Of a DNA stretch of 64,000 nucleotides, positions 11,401 through 24,300 are shown piece after piece (positions within the stretch are counted from its first letter, which is position 1; every line of letters starts with the position of its first letter). This stretch comes from Phanerodontia chrysosporium (Eukaryota; Basidiomycota; Agaricomycetes; Polyporales; Phanerochaetaceae), in assembly GCA_001910725.1 (NCBI GenBank), contig MJGA01000005.1:1054001-1118000 (forward strand), given 5' to 3'. The notes under the pieces are model-generated. The model worked only from the letters and a program-made list of their open reading frames with translations, searched no databases and was not told the origin of the DNA. Position numbers and translations under genes: made by a program.

Positions 11401-14400
11401 GAGGACACGTAGTCAGGTATGCTTGAGTCGAGGTCAAGATTGAAACCATCAACGTCAGCAGCGATATGAAGCTCTCGTGAATTCGCTTTCCGTTCCGACT
11501 TGAGTTGAGCAGTCATTTCAGGATAGACCAGCCTGTTTCGGGTGGTGTGGCGGTCGCCAGCAAAGTCAAGAGGTTCGGACTGTCGGAATCTAGGCATCGC
11601 TCAGCACAGTTCAAATAACACGAACGAGACGTCGTACCTTGGGACAAACTGGAAAGAGAATCCCTTCATGGACGCTTGACCAGTCACGCCTTTGTTCGTT
11701 CCGAAGGATACCGACTTGATGGAAAAGAGGAAAGCTCTAACGGCGGAATCGCCCTGCTTGGCAGGTTGCGAGATGTGCAGATCTTCGCCAATGGTCAGAG
11801 GAAACGCGACGCCGACGTTCTTGACCGCTACATCGATGATGTACTTGTCCAGCCACGACAAGGACTCGGACCGTGAGTTAGTCATTGTGAGCTCCAAACT
11901 GCGAAGTAGGGTCTTCGTTTTCTCCTTGAATTCCGCCATGTCCTGTGCTCTCTGCTCCCTTCGAATAGATAGTTCAGCCTGCCATTGGATCAGTTTCCAG
12001 ACTCCTGTGCAAACGGCTGAGAACGCCGCACCTGAAGATGATCTACGAAATCTCCGAGCTGCCCAATCGAGCTCGGCTGCATCACCGCGTGGATCTTGGT
12101 GACTGACAGGCTGACCAGCTGACCTTTTCCGTCCTTCGAGTTCCCTACTTCAGCGTTCAGATCGATAATGACGAAAGCAGATCGGCGTCCTCTATCGAAA
12201 GACTGGACTGGGCTAGAGGGACTCGACCTTGGGGCAAGTGACAGTGCCAGGTCGGAGAGTTCAAGATTGCCACCAACTCCGGTGCCATCTTGCACTAGCA
12301 TGCCGCCGATGCGATTGCACTCGAGGAGGATGGCAGAGGAGAGTCCTTCTAGTCCCACACAGAAACCTTTCATCTTCGCTTGGACATGGTATTTCAGTTC
12401 CGGTTGAGCTGGGGGCCTCTTCCCGCTGGAGGTTTTCGAACGACTGTGTTCAATTAAGGACACAAGATCACTGAAGTCTTGCCCAAACTTCTGTTGTACT
12501 GTGAGCAAGGTATCCCAATGTGATGGCTTGACGTTGACCGTGAATGCTTCGACGAGAAGTAGTCCGTCGAGGCGAGTACCATCAAAGAGACCTGTCGCGG
12601 TGAATATAGGCAGAGGCATTTTGACGCGAATCGACTCCGATGTTTGGTCTTTCGTAGAGATGATGAACGTTTGGTGACCGATCTGCACGCCGAAGTTACG
12701 ACGATTTGTCCCTCGAGTGGACGCGAAACCCGCCGTATACGCCACGATGCCTCCAATCTCCCAGGCAACCCAGGTTCCTCGCATGACTTGTAAGGAGACG
12801 CGAAAGGATTTGACGACAACGTCTACATTGCGAGGGATCCAGGCAGACAAAGGGATTGCTTTGGGTTGTGAAGGGGACGTCGCGACTGGGGTGCTGTACC
12901 CTGATTCAGGTTTGAGCTCTTCCAGGAGGGCTAGGAACGTCTCCTCTAGGCCCGGAAGATAGTCCTCTCTCCACTCCTGGGCCCAGCGGTACAAGCGAAT
13001 GGCACTCCGCGGCACATTCAGGTAAAGACTGTCCAGTCCGGCAGCGACGCGAATGACGGGATTCGCATCACCTTGATAACGGGAGAGGACGTTCACTTTT
13101 CCTCCCGAGAAGACAAGAGCAGCTAGAACGGACGATTCCTCCGGCGACGACATCTCCGCTAGTGAACACCCTTGCAGACGAGCTTCTCGAAAAATGAGGG
13201 AATGGTTCATGGAAACGTCAAGTGACCCTCTTGTCCCAACAGGTCGTTTGACGAGGGATGTCGACACGAAGTCGACAGCTGAGGCCCGGTAGTCGATGAC
13301 TAGGTTTTGTGCGCCAGCTTTGACACGGAAGGCTGCAGTCGAGAGCACAAAATCGATATAGGTTACTTGGGCGCGTGCAGGCGACTGTGCCGTCTGTTGA
13401 GTCACCGGTGGGGAGCGGGGAGTGAATGTGATCAGCGCCTTCTTGTGAAACTTGGCCTCCCGAATGACATGTTGCGCGAAGGTTATGAGCGAGGGGTACA
13501 GGTTGATAGTGGCACTTCCCAAGGAAACCACTATGCTGACATGGCGCATAGTTTGCCCCAACTTATCGCCTAGTGAGAGCGTAGTGGTACTCTTCGGGGT
13601 TGTCGTGGTATGCGGCTCGTACCACTCGGTGAGCCTGGTGCGCGCATTGACGACTGCCGGACTGACGGATACTTCACTGTCGCAACCATCAGGAGAGATG
13701 TAAAGCGCATGTACCTTGTGGAAACGAAGCGACACAGAGCGAACCTCCAGCGGAGTAGGTGGGTCAGCCGGGGAAACTTTAGCGGCAAGGAAGCTGAGAG
13801 GCGAGTCTTTGGGGAACGACAGCAAGTCCATGTCCGCGCCGAATTGAACCAGATAGTCCTGAAGAAGGTCCATAGCATCTTCCACGAGGAACTCCGCGGG
13901 CTGCTGCGCGGAGGCCTCTCGAAGAATTTGACGGTCAGAGCCCGCGAGTGACTCTAGACACCTCCGCAGGAAGACCAGGTACTTGAAACCAACATCCGCA
14001 CGTAGGTCACGAGGCCTTCCACTCTGAATGAGGTATGAGGGTTGCGTAGTAGACAGTGGATCGACAACATCCCTGCGACCGACAATTTGAATTGCCTTGA
14101 GGACGACTTGCTGGTCGGAAGATCTGGAGTAATCCGTATAGTTCGATATCGACCTACGTAGGCCAGCTACGAGCTGCAGCGTGACGAGAACCGTGGGCAC
14201 GACATGCTCAGGAGCAGAGTATCGAGCCTCCGTCGAGACATTTCCGAGGGACAGGCTGAGGTGATCTCCTAGTAGCGCAAACTTGCTGGAGCCAACGCAG
14301 ATATGCCACGGTGCCTCCAATGAGTTCATCGGGTCTAGTCCGCAAGCAAACCTCTCGAAATGGAAGCCAAGGCATTGAGATTCTACTAGGCCTGTCTCAG

Positions 14401-17400
14401 AAGCGACTCTGCAGTTCTTGATCCTGAAGCCATTGGCGATAATGTCCATCGAAGTAAGACTGCTCTGTCGAGGCACTGGACCATACTCTGCCAGTGATGT
14501 CGTCTGTGGAATAGATTGGATCACACTGAGGTGCAAGGATGGCAAGTGGAGGTCGATAGCGGATGCCTGTCTCCTCGCTTTCATCAGCGTAGAAGATGAA
14601 CGGATATGTCTTGCAATAATGGTGTCGAATAGTAGATCGGAACTCAATTGCTGAGATAGAAGCGACGAGAAGAACAGTTAGCACAGCAGATCGCATTGAT
14701 GCGCATTTGGGGCTTACATGGGCCTTGACGTCCTGCAATAGCCTCTCGACAACAGGAAGTATCAACGGCGTAATCCGTACAGTCGTCGACTTGTAAGACA
14801 TGACTCTGACGATTGAATTGTCAGTGGTGTCGTTAAAGTCGAGGTGGAGATCTTCAAGCTCTGGATCCAGTTCGTCCTCGGCTGCCCATTGGTTCAGTTT
14901 TTCTTTCAGCACGAATCGTCGAGCGATTGCTGGATCCTAGAGTGATATTAGACATCCTTCAATGCTTTAAATGTAACTAGGAAGACAAACCGCAGTAAGG
15001 GAGAACGGAGACCTGTGCCAGAATGAGGGGTGCTTCAAGAACCTAGAGCTGTAGCGACGAGTAACAGTATTGTAGTCGCGCAGAGAAGGCCAAACATCAT
15101 TGACTACGCCTAGTGAAAAGAGAACTTTGCTCAAGATGCTTCCATAACATCCAGGACATGGCCAACTCACTCCAGTCGTCATCGCTATCAGACCCATATA
15201 GGTCTGAGGAATCCTCATCTTCTTCGTCTCCGCTCGAGATATCCTCGTTGTCCACCACGTTGGGCAAACGAACGGGTGGCGGCCGAGATTTCCTGAGAAT
15301 AATGGTCATTTCAATGCCCAATAGACAGGAGAAAAGGAACTACCCACGCCAGACGAGCGTCGCGATCAGCTTCTGAAATATATTCCTCTCCTTCTGAATC
15401 TGACATTCCTCGTCTCCGCGCTCTCATACGAGAGACGGGTTGCACAGCACACTTTGCACGACTACTCGTACGTTTCCAGGCCCTCTGTTGCACTCGCGTA
15501 GAAGACTCTGAGCTAGGGATCCTAAGCTGGGGCAGATAGAGGTCCGTGTCTAGAATCCCTCGACCGGGTGCCAGGGTATCGCAAGGCACGGTCTGGTCTG
15601 GCATGTAGAGAAAGACTGCCCTGCAAGTATGCCCATCTTGCGCTGCCAAGAACTCTGCCTGGGCCTGGGCCCTTTCGCGCCACCCGAGAGGGGCTGAGTA
15701 GATGTCGATATTGGCATCCAGCTCGACAGACGCAGCTTCGTGCCAGGCAGTTGACTCAGAGTCGTTGGAAAGCAAGGCCTTTACGATAGCACTGGGAACC
15801 CGAAGACTTGTAACTTTGCTGTATAACTTCCCCGCAAGATCGTTGTTGTCCATCCGGATACCGTTAGGGAGCCGCAATTCGAGAGTGGCGCTGTCGGCTT
15901 GCCAGACGACCGTCAGCTCACTCAAAACGATCTTGAGAAATGTAACTGCAGATTTCCTTAGTCAACAGAATGACTGACATGTTCGTAAAACTGAATTACC
16001 ATCAGGATCCGCCGGGATATCGTATTCGGGCGCGGGAGCGTTCAGCGGGTCCGTGAAGTTGAGAGCGAAAGCGGTATAGGCAGCAGACAATATCTTGGAC
16101 TCAACAGATGAGAGGTGAGCCATTACGCGTTCGATGTGGATGTCCCAGATGCAAAGATATGTCGATGTATGCGGCTGAGGTCCGAAGAGTCGGTTCGCGA
16201 CGATATCAAGACCGTCCAGCACGACTGTTTCCTTCGCATCACGCTGGAAGTCTCGCGCGAGCCGCAGGTCCTCCGGACATCGACCATGAACGCTACCTGT
16301 TATCGTATCCACGTTCAACGCCAGCTCTAGGTCGGCAATTAGCCATCACTGTAAGACACGACCGCTATGATATACGCACCCATGAAATATTCGTGGCTGC
16401 GCATATATATCTGCAGCTCCGGGAGAGACAATGATACACAAGTACCGATATCTGCGTGTTCACCGTCAGTTTGGTCGCTCTCATATCCTCGCAAGCCTGC
16501 TGGCGCAATGATGAGGCCATCAGAGACAGATATATCCAGCTCAATTTGGAGCGTATTGGACTGTAAGATAGGCCATCAAGACCAACTAATAATTCATAAG
16601 AATGAAATGCTTACTCCGCCTTCACGATATTGCAGATCGACCGGATCGCCAAGTGGCTGGTTTTGCTTGCGCTTCTCTAGATACTCGTATAGCGTCGAGA
16701 AATGGGTGAACGAGCCGAAGTAGTTGTTACGTAGAATCATGAAGTGGCGAATGGTCCAGCCACATAGCTTATAGATAACGTCCTTCGTCTGCGCTCACGT
16801 CTTCAGCTCCAAGATCAAGGTATGCGATCGCCTCTACTGACCTGAAGAGAGAGCTTGAGCTGGTCGATGTTCTGTGGAAGAACATCGGCGAAGTATGAAT
16901 ACGAAGCGTCTAGGCGTAGGTGGCCCAGGCGGCCAATGTCACTGTTTCTATGAGGAGCTGAGTACAAACTGCGAGTGTTCCAACGTGGAAGTGTAAGCTT
17001 GGCCTGGACGTCGGGACTATCTATCCAGAAGGTGACTGTAGTTGTCTCGGGTCTGTATTTCGTCATCGGTACGATCACGCTGTTCTTGAGGCTCTTGCCG
17101 TACAGCGTTAGGATTGCTGCACATCTTAGATTAGCACAGATAGAGGTGGTGCTTAGCGAGAGATTTCCCACCATTCTCCTCCTTGATAAGCGGCTTGTCA
17201 ATGATATTATGGTCGTTGACGTAGGTATTGATCTCGTAGTTCTGCATGTCAATCTCGACGGAGTAGACCATGGGAATGAAGCGTTCATGGTTGGTTGGCG
17301 GCCCTGACACCCAGTCCTTCGCGAGGTCCGTGAACATGTTGATATGGTCACGTAGAAGATAGAAGACGGGTTGCCGAAGTTTGATCGCAAAAGTCCATTC

Positions 17401-19492
17401 TCTATGGCCGTTCCACTTCAGGGGTGACGGTAACTCTGCTCGGACCTTCAAACGGCTCAGATATTGACTTCGCCCATGGAACTGAAACCACACGTACGAC
17501 ACATGATTCCGCAGTCAGGACGCGGATATCGTTCAGACTCGACGTGACCGTCAACGTGTCGAGATGTACATGTAGCGTTGGTTCATAGCCCTTCGGGTAG
17601 CGACCATGGGCATCATGTAGCTGATAGTGGAGCTGTCCCCAGCCCGCACGTGTATCGACGCCGGCTCACGCTTGCGTGAACGATTCGGGACATTGACTTC
17701 GCCATCCCACATCCAGTTCTGTGCCCGCACATCAGCTGTATTCCAAATGTTATTCACAAAGAACCCACCTTCGAGGGTTCGCGAAATGGTATTTGAAGCA
17801 TGACACCGTCGCGAAGCTCAACCAGTACTTTCATGCATGTCCAAACCCTTGGATCACCGGGGCGAAGTGGTGTCGTCGGGACAATATCAGTGAAAGTAGG
17901 AGGGAAGAAGACCTGCTGAAGGATGGCCCTTTGACGATCAGTCCATGGTCCATAGCGAAGAACGCCTCCTCTGATGGCAAGGTCCACGCCCCACTCTGGG
18001 GGCAAGTCGCCATTCCCGATATCCATAGGATCCTCTGTGAGTCGAGGGATATCCTCCGCTTCTGATTCCCTCGGAACGACGCCTACAGCGTCAGCGTAAT
18101 ATAGGAAGTCCAAGAAGGGTGCTTCCAGGATCCTGATCTCTTTAGCATACTCCAGAGTTGCGAAGTTGATGCCCAGAGGCGTCTCCTCCATGTTTGCTTC
18201 TCGAGCACGTCGTCTTGACCAGGTGGACGCGTTGTGCAGAGGATTGTGAGATTGCCGGCGGTTGACAAGGGTCCAGAGTTTATGGCGACGCCAAAGTTTG
18301 GCAAATGCGGAGAAGGAGAGATATGAGAAGATGCGCAGCGGTTGCGCCTCTGAGTTCTGCACAGTGGAGTGTAATTTCTCCCCTATTGCGACCATGGGCC
18401 CTTCATACTGCTTGTTTTCTGCGAAGGAGACCAATGCATTCTGAAAGGTCAACTGCAGGACCTGCTTGTACTGATCGTACTTTGAACGTGCCTAGCGTAG
18501 CGAGTGAGCGAATGCCTTTGAGTATTCCTACGAAGGACTCACGGGCACAATGCCGTACGTTCCTCTCGTACTGCGAAACTCCGCCACGAGAAGCTCGGGA
18601 GTTGACTTATTCCCGATGATAAAGGCTCCTTTCGTAACCTCGATGCCAATAGGCAGCAGATCCTTTGGGTCTAAGTTCGGAAGCTGTCTTCGAATGCCCG
18701 CGGACCATTTCTTGAAGACCTGAGGCGTTCTGCTGTAGATCGACGAGACAAGCGACACCTGCGGTCCAAGGGGAGTAGCTAGGATGACGCGTGAGATAAG
18801 AAGTGATAGATGTGAGTGCATACATACACTCCGGTACAACCGACGTCCAGCTGAATATCTTGCGAAGTGAGCCAATTCCTTCCCCACTCATTCGTCCATG
18901 TGTCTCTGATGCATCTGGGAACGAGAAATGCATTGCAGAAACCACGTTGTCGTAGGCTGCAGAGCGATTGTATACGAACCATTCCATGCCTTGCAGCGAT
19001 ATGTGGAGGCGACATGATAGCGGGGCTTTCTGTGCGTTGACTGATATATGCGAGAAGCTGAGTTCCATGCAAGGAGTTTTGGGAGAGAGTCGAAACGCAC
19101 GTCCAACGTCCTCTCCTACGACACGGGCATGGCTTAGATCGTCTTCGCCAGCGGGTACACGGATCCAGTACCGCCAACTAATCTGACCCTTGACGATCCT
19201 TATAGTCTGGTTGCTCGAGTGGTATACGACGTCTTTAACGAGGACTCTTCCCGCAAGGATGGATATGTGTATAGAACCTGACCGTGCAGTTTACGCCCTA
19301 TTCTGTTAACGGCCAGTACCTCAACTCACCGACTTCAACCCAAGTGCTTCCAGCGGACTTTCCTTGGCTCCAGAGGAGCAGTCGCAGCGTACGCGTCAGG
19401 ACAAACCCAACAAAGCGATTCCAGTAGAAGAGATATAGAGTTAATCCAATAATGATACAGATGCAGACTATTAGGAGTTTGTAGTTGAGCAT
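8458..19492 (-). CDS. CSF1: Csf1/BLTP1-type giant bridge-like lipid transfer protein
   Basis: One very long gene, roughly 3,200-3,400 residues in many exons, with mostly long continuous frames in the distal part (8458-9990, 9984-11597, 11990-14647). The N-terminus, MLNYKLLIVCICIIIGLTLY, is a single membrane anchor followed by FYWNRFVGFVLTRTLRLLLW, the signature start of fungal Csf1. Around 17480-17200 the frame reads WFQFHGRSQYLSRLKVRAEL, PVFYLLRDHINMFTDLAKDW and then IPMVYSVEIDMQNYEINTYV with NDHNIID, a segment I know as characteristic of Csf1/FSA. Csf1 and animal BLTP1/Tweek form a long hydrophobic groove that moves phospholipid between ER and partner membranes; in yeast it is needed for fermentation in the cold and for GPI-anchor lipid supply. 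Serine/proline-rich insertions occur near 8700-9100. No break is evident, but the exon joins between 14600 and 19300 were not all resolved. Confidence 0.9.
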
Positions 19493-19845
19493 GATGTCGG
19501 AAAGCGGATGGTCGGAGAGCTATGCGCGTAGCGACGGGTATACGTCGAGTTGTGTTGACGGACGAGTTGCTAACCAGACATTAGAGACGGTAGGGTATTG
19601 GCCAAGGGTTCACGCCGGCGAAGAACGAGATGCAGGTCGGCAGGTAGTGGAAGGACGCGAGAGGACTTGGTAAGAGCTAGTCGTGCCGCAGCGCTGGATA
19701 TCCACGTGCCATTAGCGCGCAGCCGTCGCGTCGGGCGCCCCGACCCATACCCCAACGTCAAGCTCTTTCGAATACCACCTCGGGGAGCCCTCGTGGCAGA
19801 TTCGTTCGCTCTCCGACGCCTTCAAATTATTTTACGGCACTTTTG
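19493..19845. promoter_or_regulatory. Divergent intergenic region between CSF1 and the CX9C gene
   Basis: These 353 bases separate two divergent start codons and must hold both promoters and 5' leaders. I see no clear TATA element, repeat or structured RNA. Short open frames on both strands do not resemble proteins. Confidence 0.5.
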
Positions 19846-20110
19846 ATGAGCATGTCGATCCCTGCAACCTCCTCCGCCACAACTCCGCTCAAGAGGCTTG
19901 CCTTGCACTCTACGGTCACTTGCGCTACGCAAGCCACGGAGTACGGCAAGTGTATCCTGGCGACATATACAGACGTTAAGAAGGACGCGTGCAAAGAGGA
20001 GTTTGCGCGGTTCGGCGCGTGTTTACGTGAAGCGGTGAGTCCTGATAGAGGCACTGTCAGACGAAGATCGAGCGTAGACTCATTTCAAGCAGATGAAGCG
20101 TAAATGGTGA
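19846..20110 (+). CDS. Small twin CX9C mitochondrial protein (NDUFAF8-like)
   Basis: This is a 68-residue protein from two exons joined over a 58-base intron (20035-20092, GTGAGT..CAG); exon 2 supplies only MKRKW and the stop. It has two CX9C motifs, CATQATEYGKC and CKEEFARFGAC, spaced as in coiled-coil-helix-coiled-coil-helix proteins imported into the mitochondrial intermembrane space by the Mia40 disulfide relay. Size, lack of other domains, and the tyrosine-glycine and phenylalanine-glycine before the last cysteine of each pair resemble NDUFAF8 (C17orf89), a complex I assembly factor. Other CHCH proteins (Cox assembly or MRP10-like) cannot be excluded. ATG at 19846 is the first methionine; ATG at 19852 is possible. 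It is divergent from CSF1. Confidence 0.75.
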
Positions 20111-20198
20111 CTTTCGCAAGCAAAAGAGTTGCTGGTTGCACTAGGAAGCACATACAGTGCGACAGATAATTATTCCATAACTCCCCAACCACTCCGAA

Positions 20199-21088
20199 TC
20201 AATTAGTAGAGTCCAATCCTCCAGGCACCGTCCGTGAATCTCGATCTTCCCCGCCTCGCTCTCGTTGAGCATCTCCTTCTGCGCGCGCCCTCTGTCTCGC
20301 CCGCGCTCTTGCTCGTATTAAGATATGGAGGGTATTAGTGAGCTGCCAAGGTGTGGTGTTCGGCAAGGGTAAGAGGTCGTCGGGAGACAGTTCCTGTTCA
20401 GGTGGCGGTGGCGCAGGGTTTCTCAATCTGCGATAGATGTGACCGATGCGCAAGTCAATGACATAGGGTGATTCGGGAGGTGTTTCTTGCTTATGAGAGT
20501 CGTCCTCATCAGCAGAGAAGACAACGGTTGTATCGGTCGCGGAGGATGTGGGCACTGGTAGAAGCGGGTCGGGGGTGTCTGTCGGCATTGCTGCTTGTAG
20601 CGACGTCTCGTATGCGATTGTGGTGAGAACCATGTTGAGGATGATGATGGTGAAGTCGATGCACAGCAAGTGTAGTTTCGTTGGGGTTGACGCTGAGGTA
20701 ACATAGCATAATTCGGGTTTGGCCAGGGGGTGTGAGAGGTATAAAGCGCACCTTGACCCACGAAGTCGAGCACGATTGACCGTCCCTGTGCCGGCCCTTC
20801 CGTCGCGTGCGCCCAGATACTGCTGACGTTGAACAGGAGGATGAGAGTAAACCAGAACCGCAAGGACAACCTTGGCTCGATGTCACGCGGTCTTGCAAAC
20901 TGGAATTGGAAGAAGGTGCGGCATATGTACGGCAAGAGAGCCGGGGAGAGGAAGAACGAGATTGCGTATAGCTGGTATAGTATACGCTCGAGCTATATGG
21001 ACGAAAGAATCAAGTGTCAGTACCAATACATGAGAGACGGCATGAGGCGTACTGAGCCGACAATGTGCTGTCGTTGGGCATAGCGCAT
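20199..21088 (-). CDS. DUF1746 membrane protein, Dsc4-like
   Basis: The start at 21088 gives MRYAQRQHIVGS. A short intron joins this to LERILYQLYAISFFLSPALL, then YICRTFFQFQFARPRDIEPR, LSLRFWFTLILLFNVSSIWA and, over a phase-1 intron, TKLHLLCIDFTIIILNMVLT. That makes three likely membrane spans. The order (basic start, ER-type helix, second span, then the HLLCIDF segment) matches the fungal DUF1746 family, whose characterised member is subunit 4 of the Dsc E3 ubiquitin ligase complex that processes SREBP in fission yeast. The C-terminal part is a cytosolic, proline- and acid-rich tail including YVIDLRIGHIYRRLRNPAPP, ending GLDSTN. The role in a Dsc-like complex is inferred from the family only. 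The gene is divergent from the CANIN candidate (283 bases between starts). Confidence 0.7.
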
Positions 21089-21371
21089 GTCATGTAACGG
21101 CACTATCTGTATGCGCCTTCAGTCTCCGGTGCGTACTCAGTCTCGATAATTTGCCTCAGTGGATGATCTAGCGACTTGCAATGAGCTCGAGTGGGACGAG
21201 CGCAGACTCGGCTACTGAGCGGTGCCAAGGGACAGCGTGCACATGCGCTGTTCGGGGTCTTTACCATGGCGCGACGCTACACGTGACCAAAACAAAATAA
21301 GCGGGAGCGCGTCACGGAGCGGCTTGCCATCATTAAGCTCATTCTACCTCACGTCCTCGTCGTTGTCCACG

Positions 21372-24300
21372 ATGAGTAGACCTCTAAAGAAGACCGACAA
21401 GGGAAATCGGAGTATTACCGACTTCTTTACCCCGCGTTCTTCCATGGGTACTCAGTCATCGTCCCAGCAAGCATCGTCCCAACCTTCCATGTCCCAAGCG
21501 ACCTCAACCAAGAAGTCTGGTCTCAAGCCCGCCACAAAGCAGACAACGAAGAAGAACATATCGTCTACCCACGACAAGAGCATCATCTCCATTTCATCTG
21601 GCAGCGGCGATGATCCTCTGTTCGTCTCCGCCACGACCCGACGTACTCGTGTTTCTATGCCCGACGATACCATGGATGCTGCAGTCGTCCTATCCGGACC
21701 TACGAAGTCGAAAACAGCTTCTAACGTCAAGACTGCTGTTTTGCTAAGCCTACGAATACCCGGAAAACACTGTCGAGTGCGAAGACTGTCGTCAAACGAC
21801 GCCCACGGGCTGCCGCTGGATCTGAGGTCGGGTCATCGACGTCCAAGCCTCCCACGCGCAGGAAACGCAAGCTTGATCTGACTGACAGCTCCGACGACGA
21901 GATATTTAAACCAGATCCGAACGCGATGAACGCGGCGCTGACTCGCGCTCCTGTACCGCGTATCGTATCTGCACCTCCAAAGTCCACGCCGAGCAAGGCG
22001 CGTGTGGACGTGCCCTCTAGCCCTAGCACACGCTCAGCCTCCTCCAAGCGACGTCGACTCTCTACACAAGACTCGCGCGGTCTATGTCAGGACTCCGGCG
22101 ACGATAGCGACGTTGTGCCGAGCAGCGTATCCGATGAACACGAACTGGTACTCCCGAAGTCGCCACAGGCAAATGTGAAAACAGTCAAAAAGAATATCGG
22201 CCGGTGGCGCCTGGATACATCTCCCGACTTTCCCGAACGTGACCGTTCGCCACCCCCTTCTGACTATCCTTCAACATCACCCGTCTCGTCGTCGCCTAGC
22301 CATGAGATCACAGCGTTACCCTTGGGACAAGCACCTGATTACGAGACGGACCTAGACGTGGACATGGCGGATGCGGCGGACGCACTCAGCAAGCACAATA
22401 CTCTACGCTGCAGCTATTCCGAGGCAGAAGTGAAGCAACAGCTGCTGCCGCTAGAGTCAAATTCCAGTCTTGCTTCTATAGCCTCTCGTTTCCCAACATC
22501 CGCCGATTTCGCGTCTGGAAGTCTTTCTGCAGGCGAAAGTGCCTTCCGCTCGTGTACTCCGCCGGCCACAGAAGTCGAGGCACCTCTCCCACCGCTCCCA
22601 CCGACCCCGGTGGCCCTCGATGCAGAGACTAAGACCAGGCAATGGATTGAGAAAGTCAAAGCAGATGCGTTAGAAGCGGCGATGAAAGCGCAACAAGAGA
22701 ACGCAGACGACGAAATTGAGCTACGTAGCGTCAGTGACAGTGATGAGGAGCTCCCCTCGACTCTTTCCGCTCTCCTTGCACGGTACGTAGTTTCGATATT
22801 TGTGGGAATATTCAATGACTCTTGTGTAGACCTGGGAAACGTTGCAATCAACGAGGCGCTGAATCGTCTCCTCTGTCGAGTCTCCCATCTTCCCCCGCCC
22901 CCTGTGACCTACAGCCCAAGGCAGGTCCATCCACGCGCTACAGCTTAAGACGTCGCGATCCAGTGCAAAACCCGAAGCGACGTTCTTCCTCCCCTGACGG
23001 TGATGAGGACCTTTCGGCATGTCAACCACCTAAGAAGCGCGTCGCTAATCCCCTCAACAAGCTTCTTCGCGAGAAGGAGACGCGCGAGAAGTCCGGTAAG
23101 GGCATTGAAGATATTCGTCGCGCAGAAGCTGTTCTACACGATGAGTCACGTGCAAGAAAGAAAGAAAGCTTGTTAGAGGAGATGGCTCGCGAGGAGCATA
23201 GTGACGACGATGCCATATGGGCAGACGAAGAAGCAGCCATGAACGTGGTGCACCAGCGTTCGCGCCAAGAAAACGCCTTTTCTGTGAATCGCGCCTTCGA
23301 TGACTACGACAGTGACAGCGATGAGCCTGTGGAGCTCGATATCACTGAGGCAACAAAACATCTGGGCGATGAGCAAGGCGAGGCAATTGGCAAGATCCTT
23401 ACCACGGACCGCAAAGGGTGGCTATCGAAAGGTAGAAGCAAGAAACGGCTAGCGAAGGGCATACTGCTATGGGGTGCTATCGACCAAGACTCCGTGTCCG
23501 TTATGGAAGAGGACACGGAAGAGGCCCTGCACCTTCCCTTCAGCGAAGACCAGATCGCAGGCGATCAGGTGCTGTCGTTCCTCAATTCAGTTATCGCTAC
23601 AGGAGGTGGGTACAGGGTGCCAGCCTTTCATGAAAGTCCCTCACGCGTAATTATACAGATCTTGCATGGCTATCGGGTCTGCTAGCTAGCCAACTTCTCT
23701 TGCAATGTGGAGACGCATATATGCCTGGCCTGGTAGACTGGCTTTCCAAGCTGTGTAGGTTCTGCGTCTTACTCTCCCATTACTTGTATTCACGCTTCCA
23801 CCACAGGCTTGTTCGAGGACGAAGAGCTCAGTGATCAAGCCTACTTATGCCTGGTGGCGCTGGCCTCACGCCTCCCCGTGCGATGCAATCTTTCGACTCC
23901 CTTCGTACGCTGCTTATGGGAGTTGGGCGCAAAATCATCATTAATGGAGACTTGCGGGCTGGCTCCTTGCAAAGACGTACGCAGGAGGCAAGCGTCTCCT
24001 GATGTCATTTCGACTTTTGTCACCCGCATCCTCGACGTCGTCAAAGCCTTTGCGAGGTACGCTTCCTCCACTGTTATTGAACACGAGAGCTCACAACACG
24101 CATAGGCATAACGTTGTGGAGCACGAGGACATCCCTAATATGATCATGGTCCTGCTTCTCATAGGTTTCGATACGAATAGCAGTGCCGAGCTGCGCTCGG
24201 AAGCCATGGTCATCATTGATATCCTTGGATCCATGGTTCCGGCATCGTCGTCGGGTCACTCGGACATGGTGCGTGGATGTCTGAACGTACCTTCGACTAT

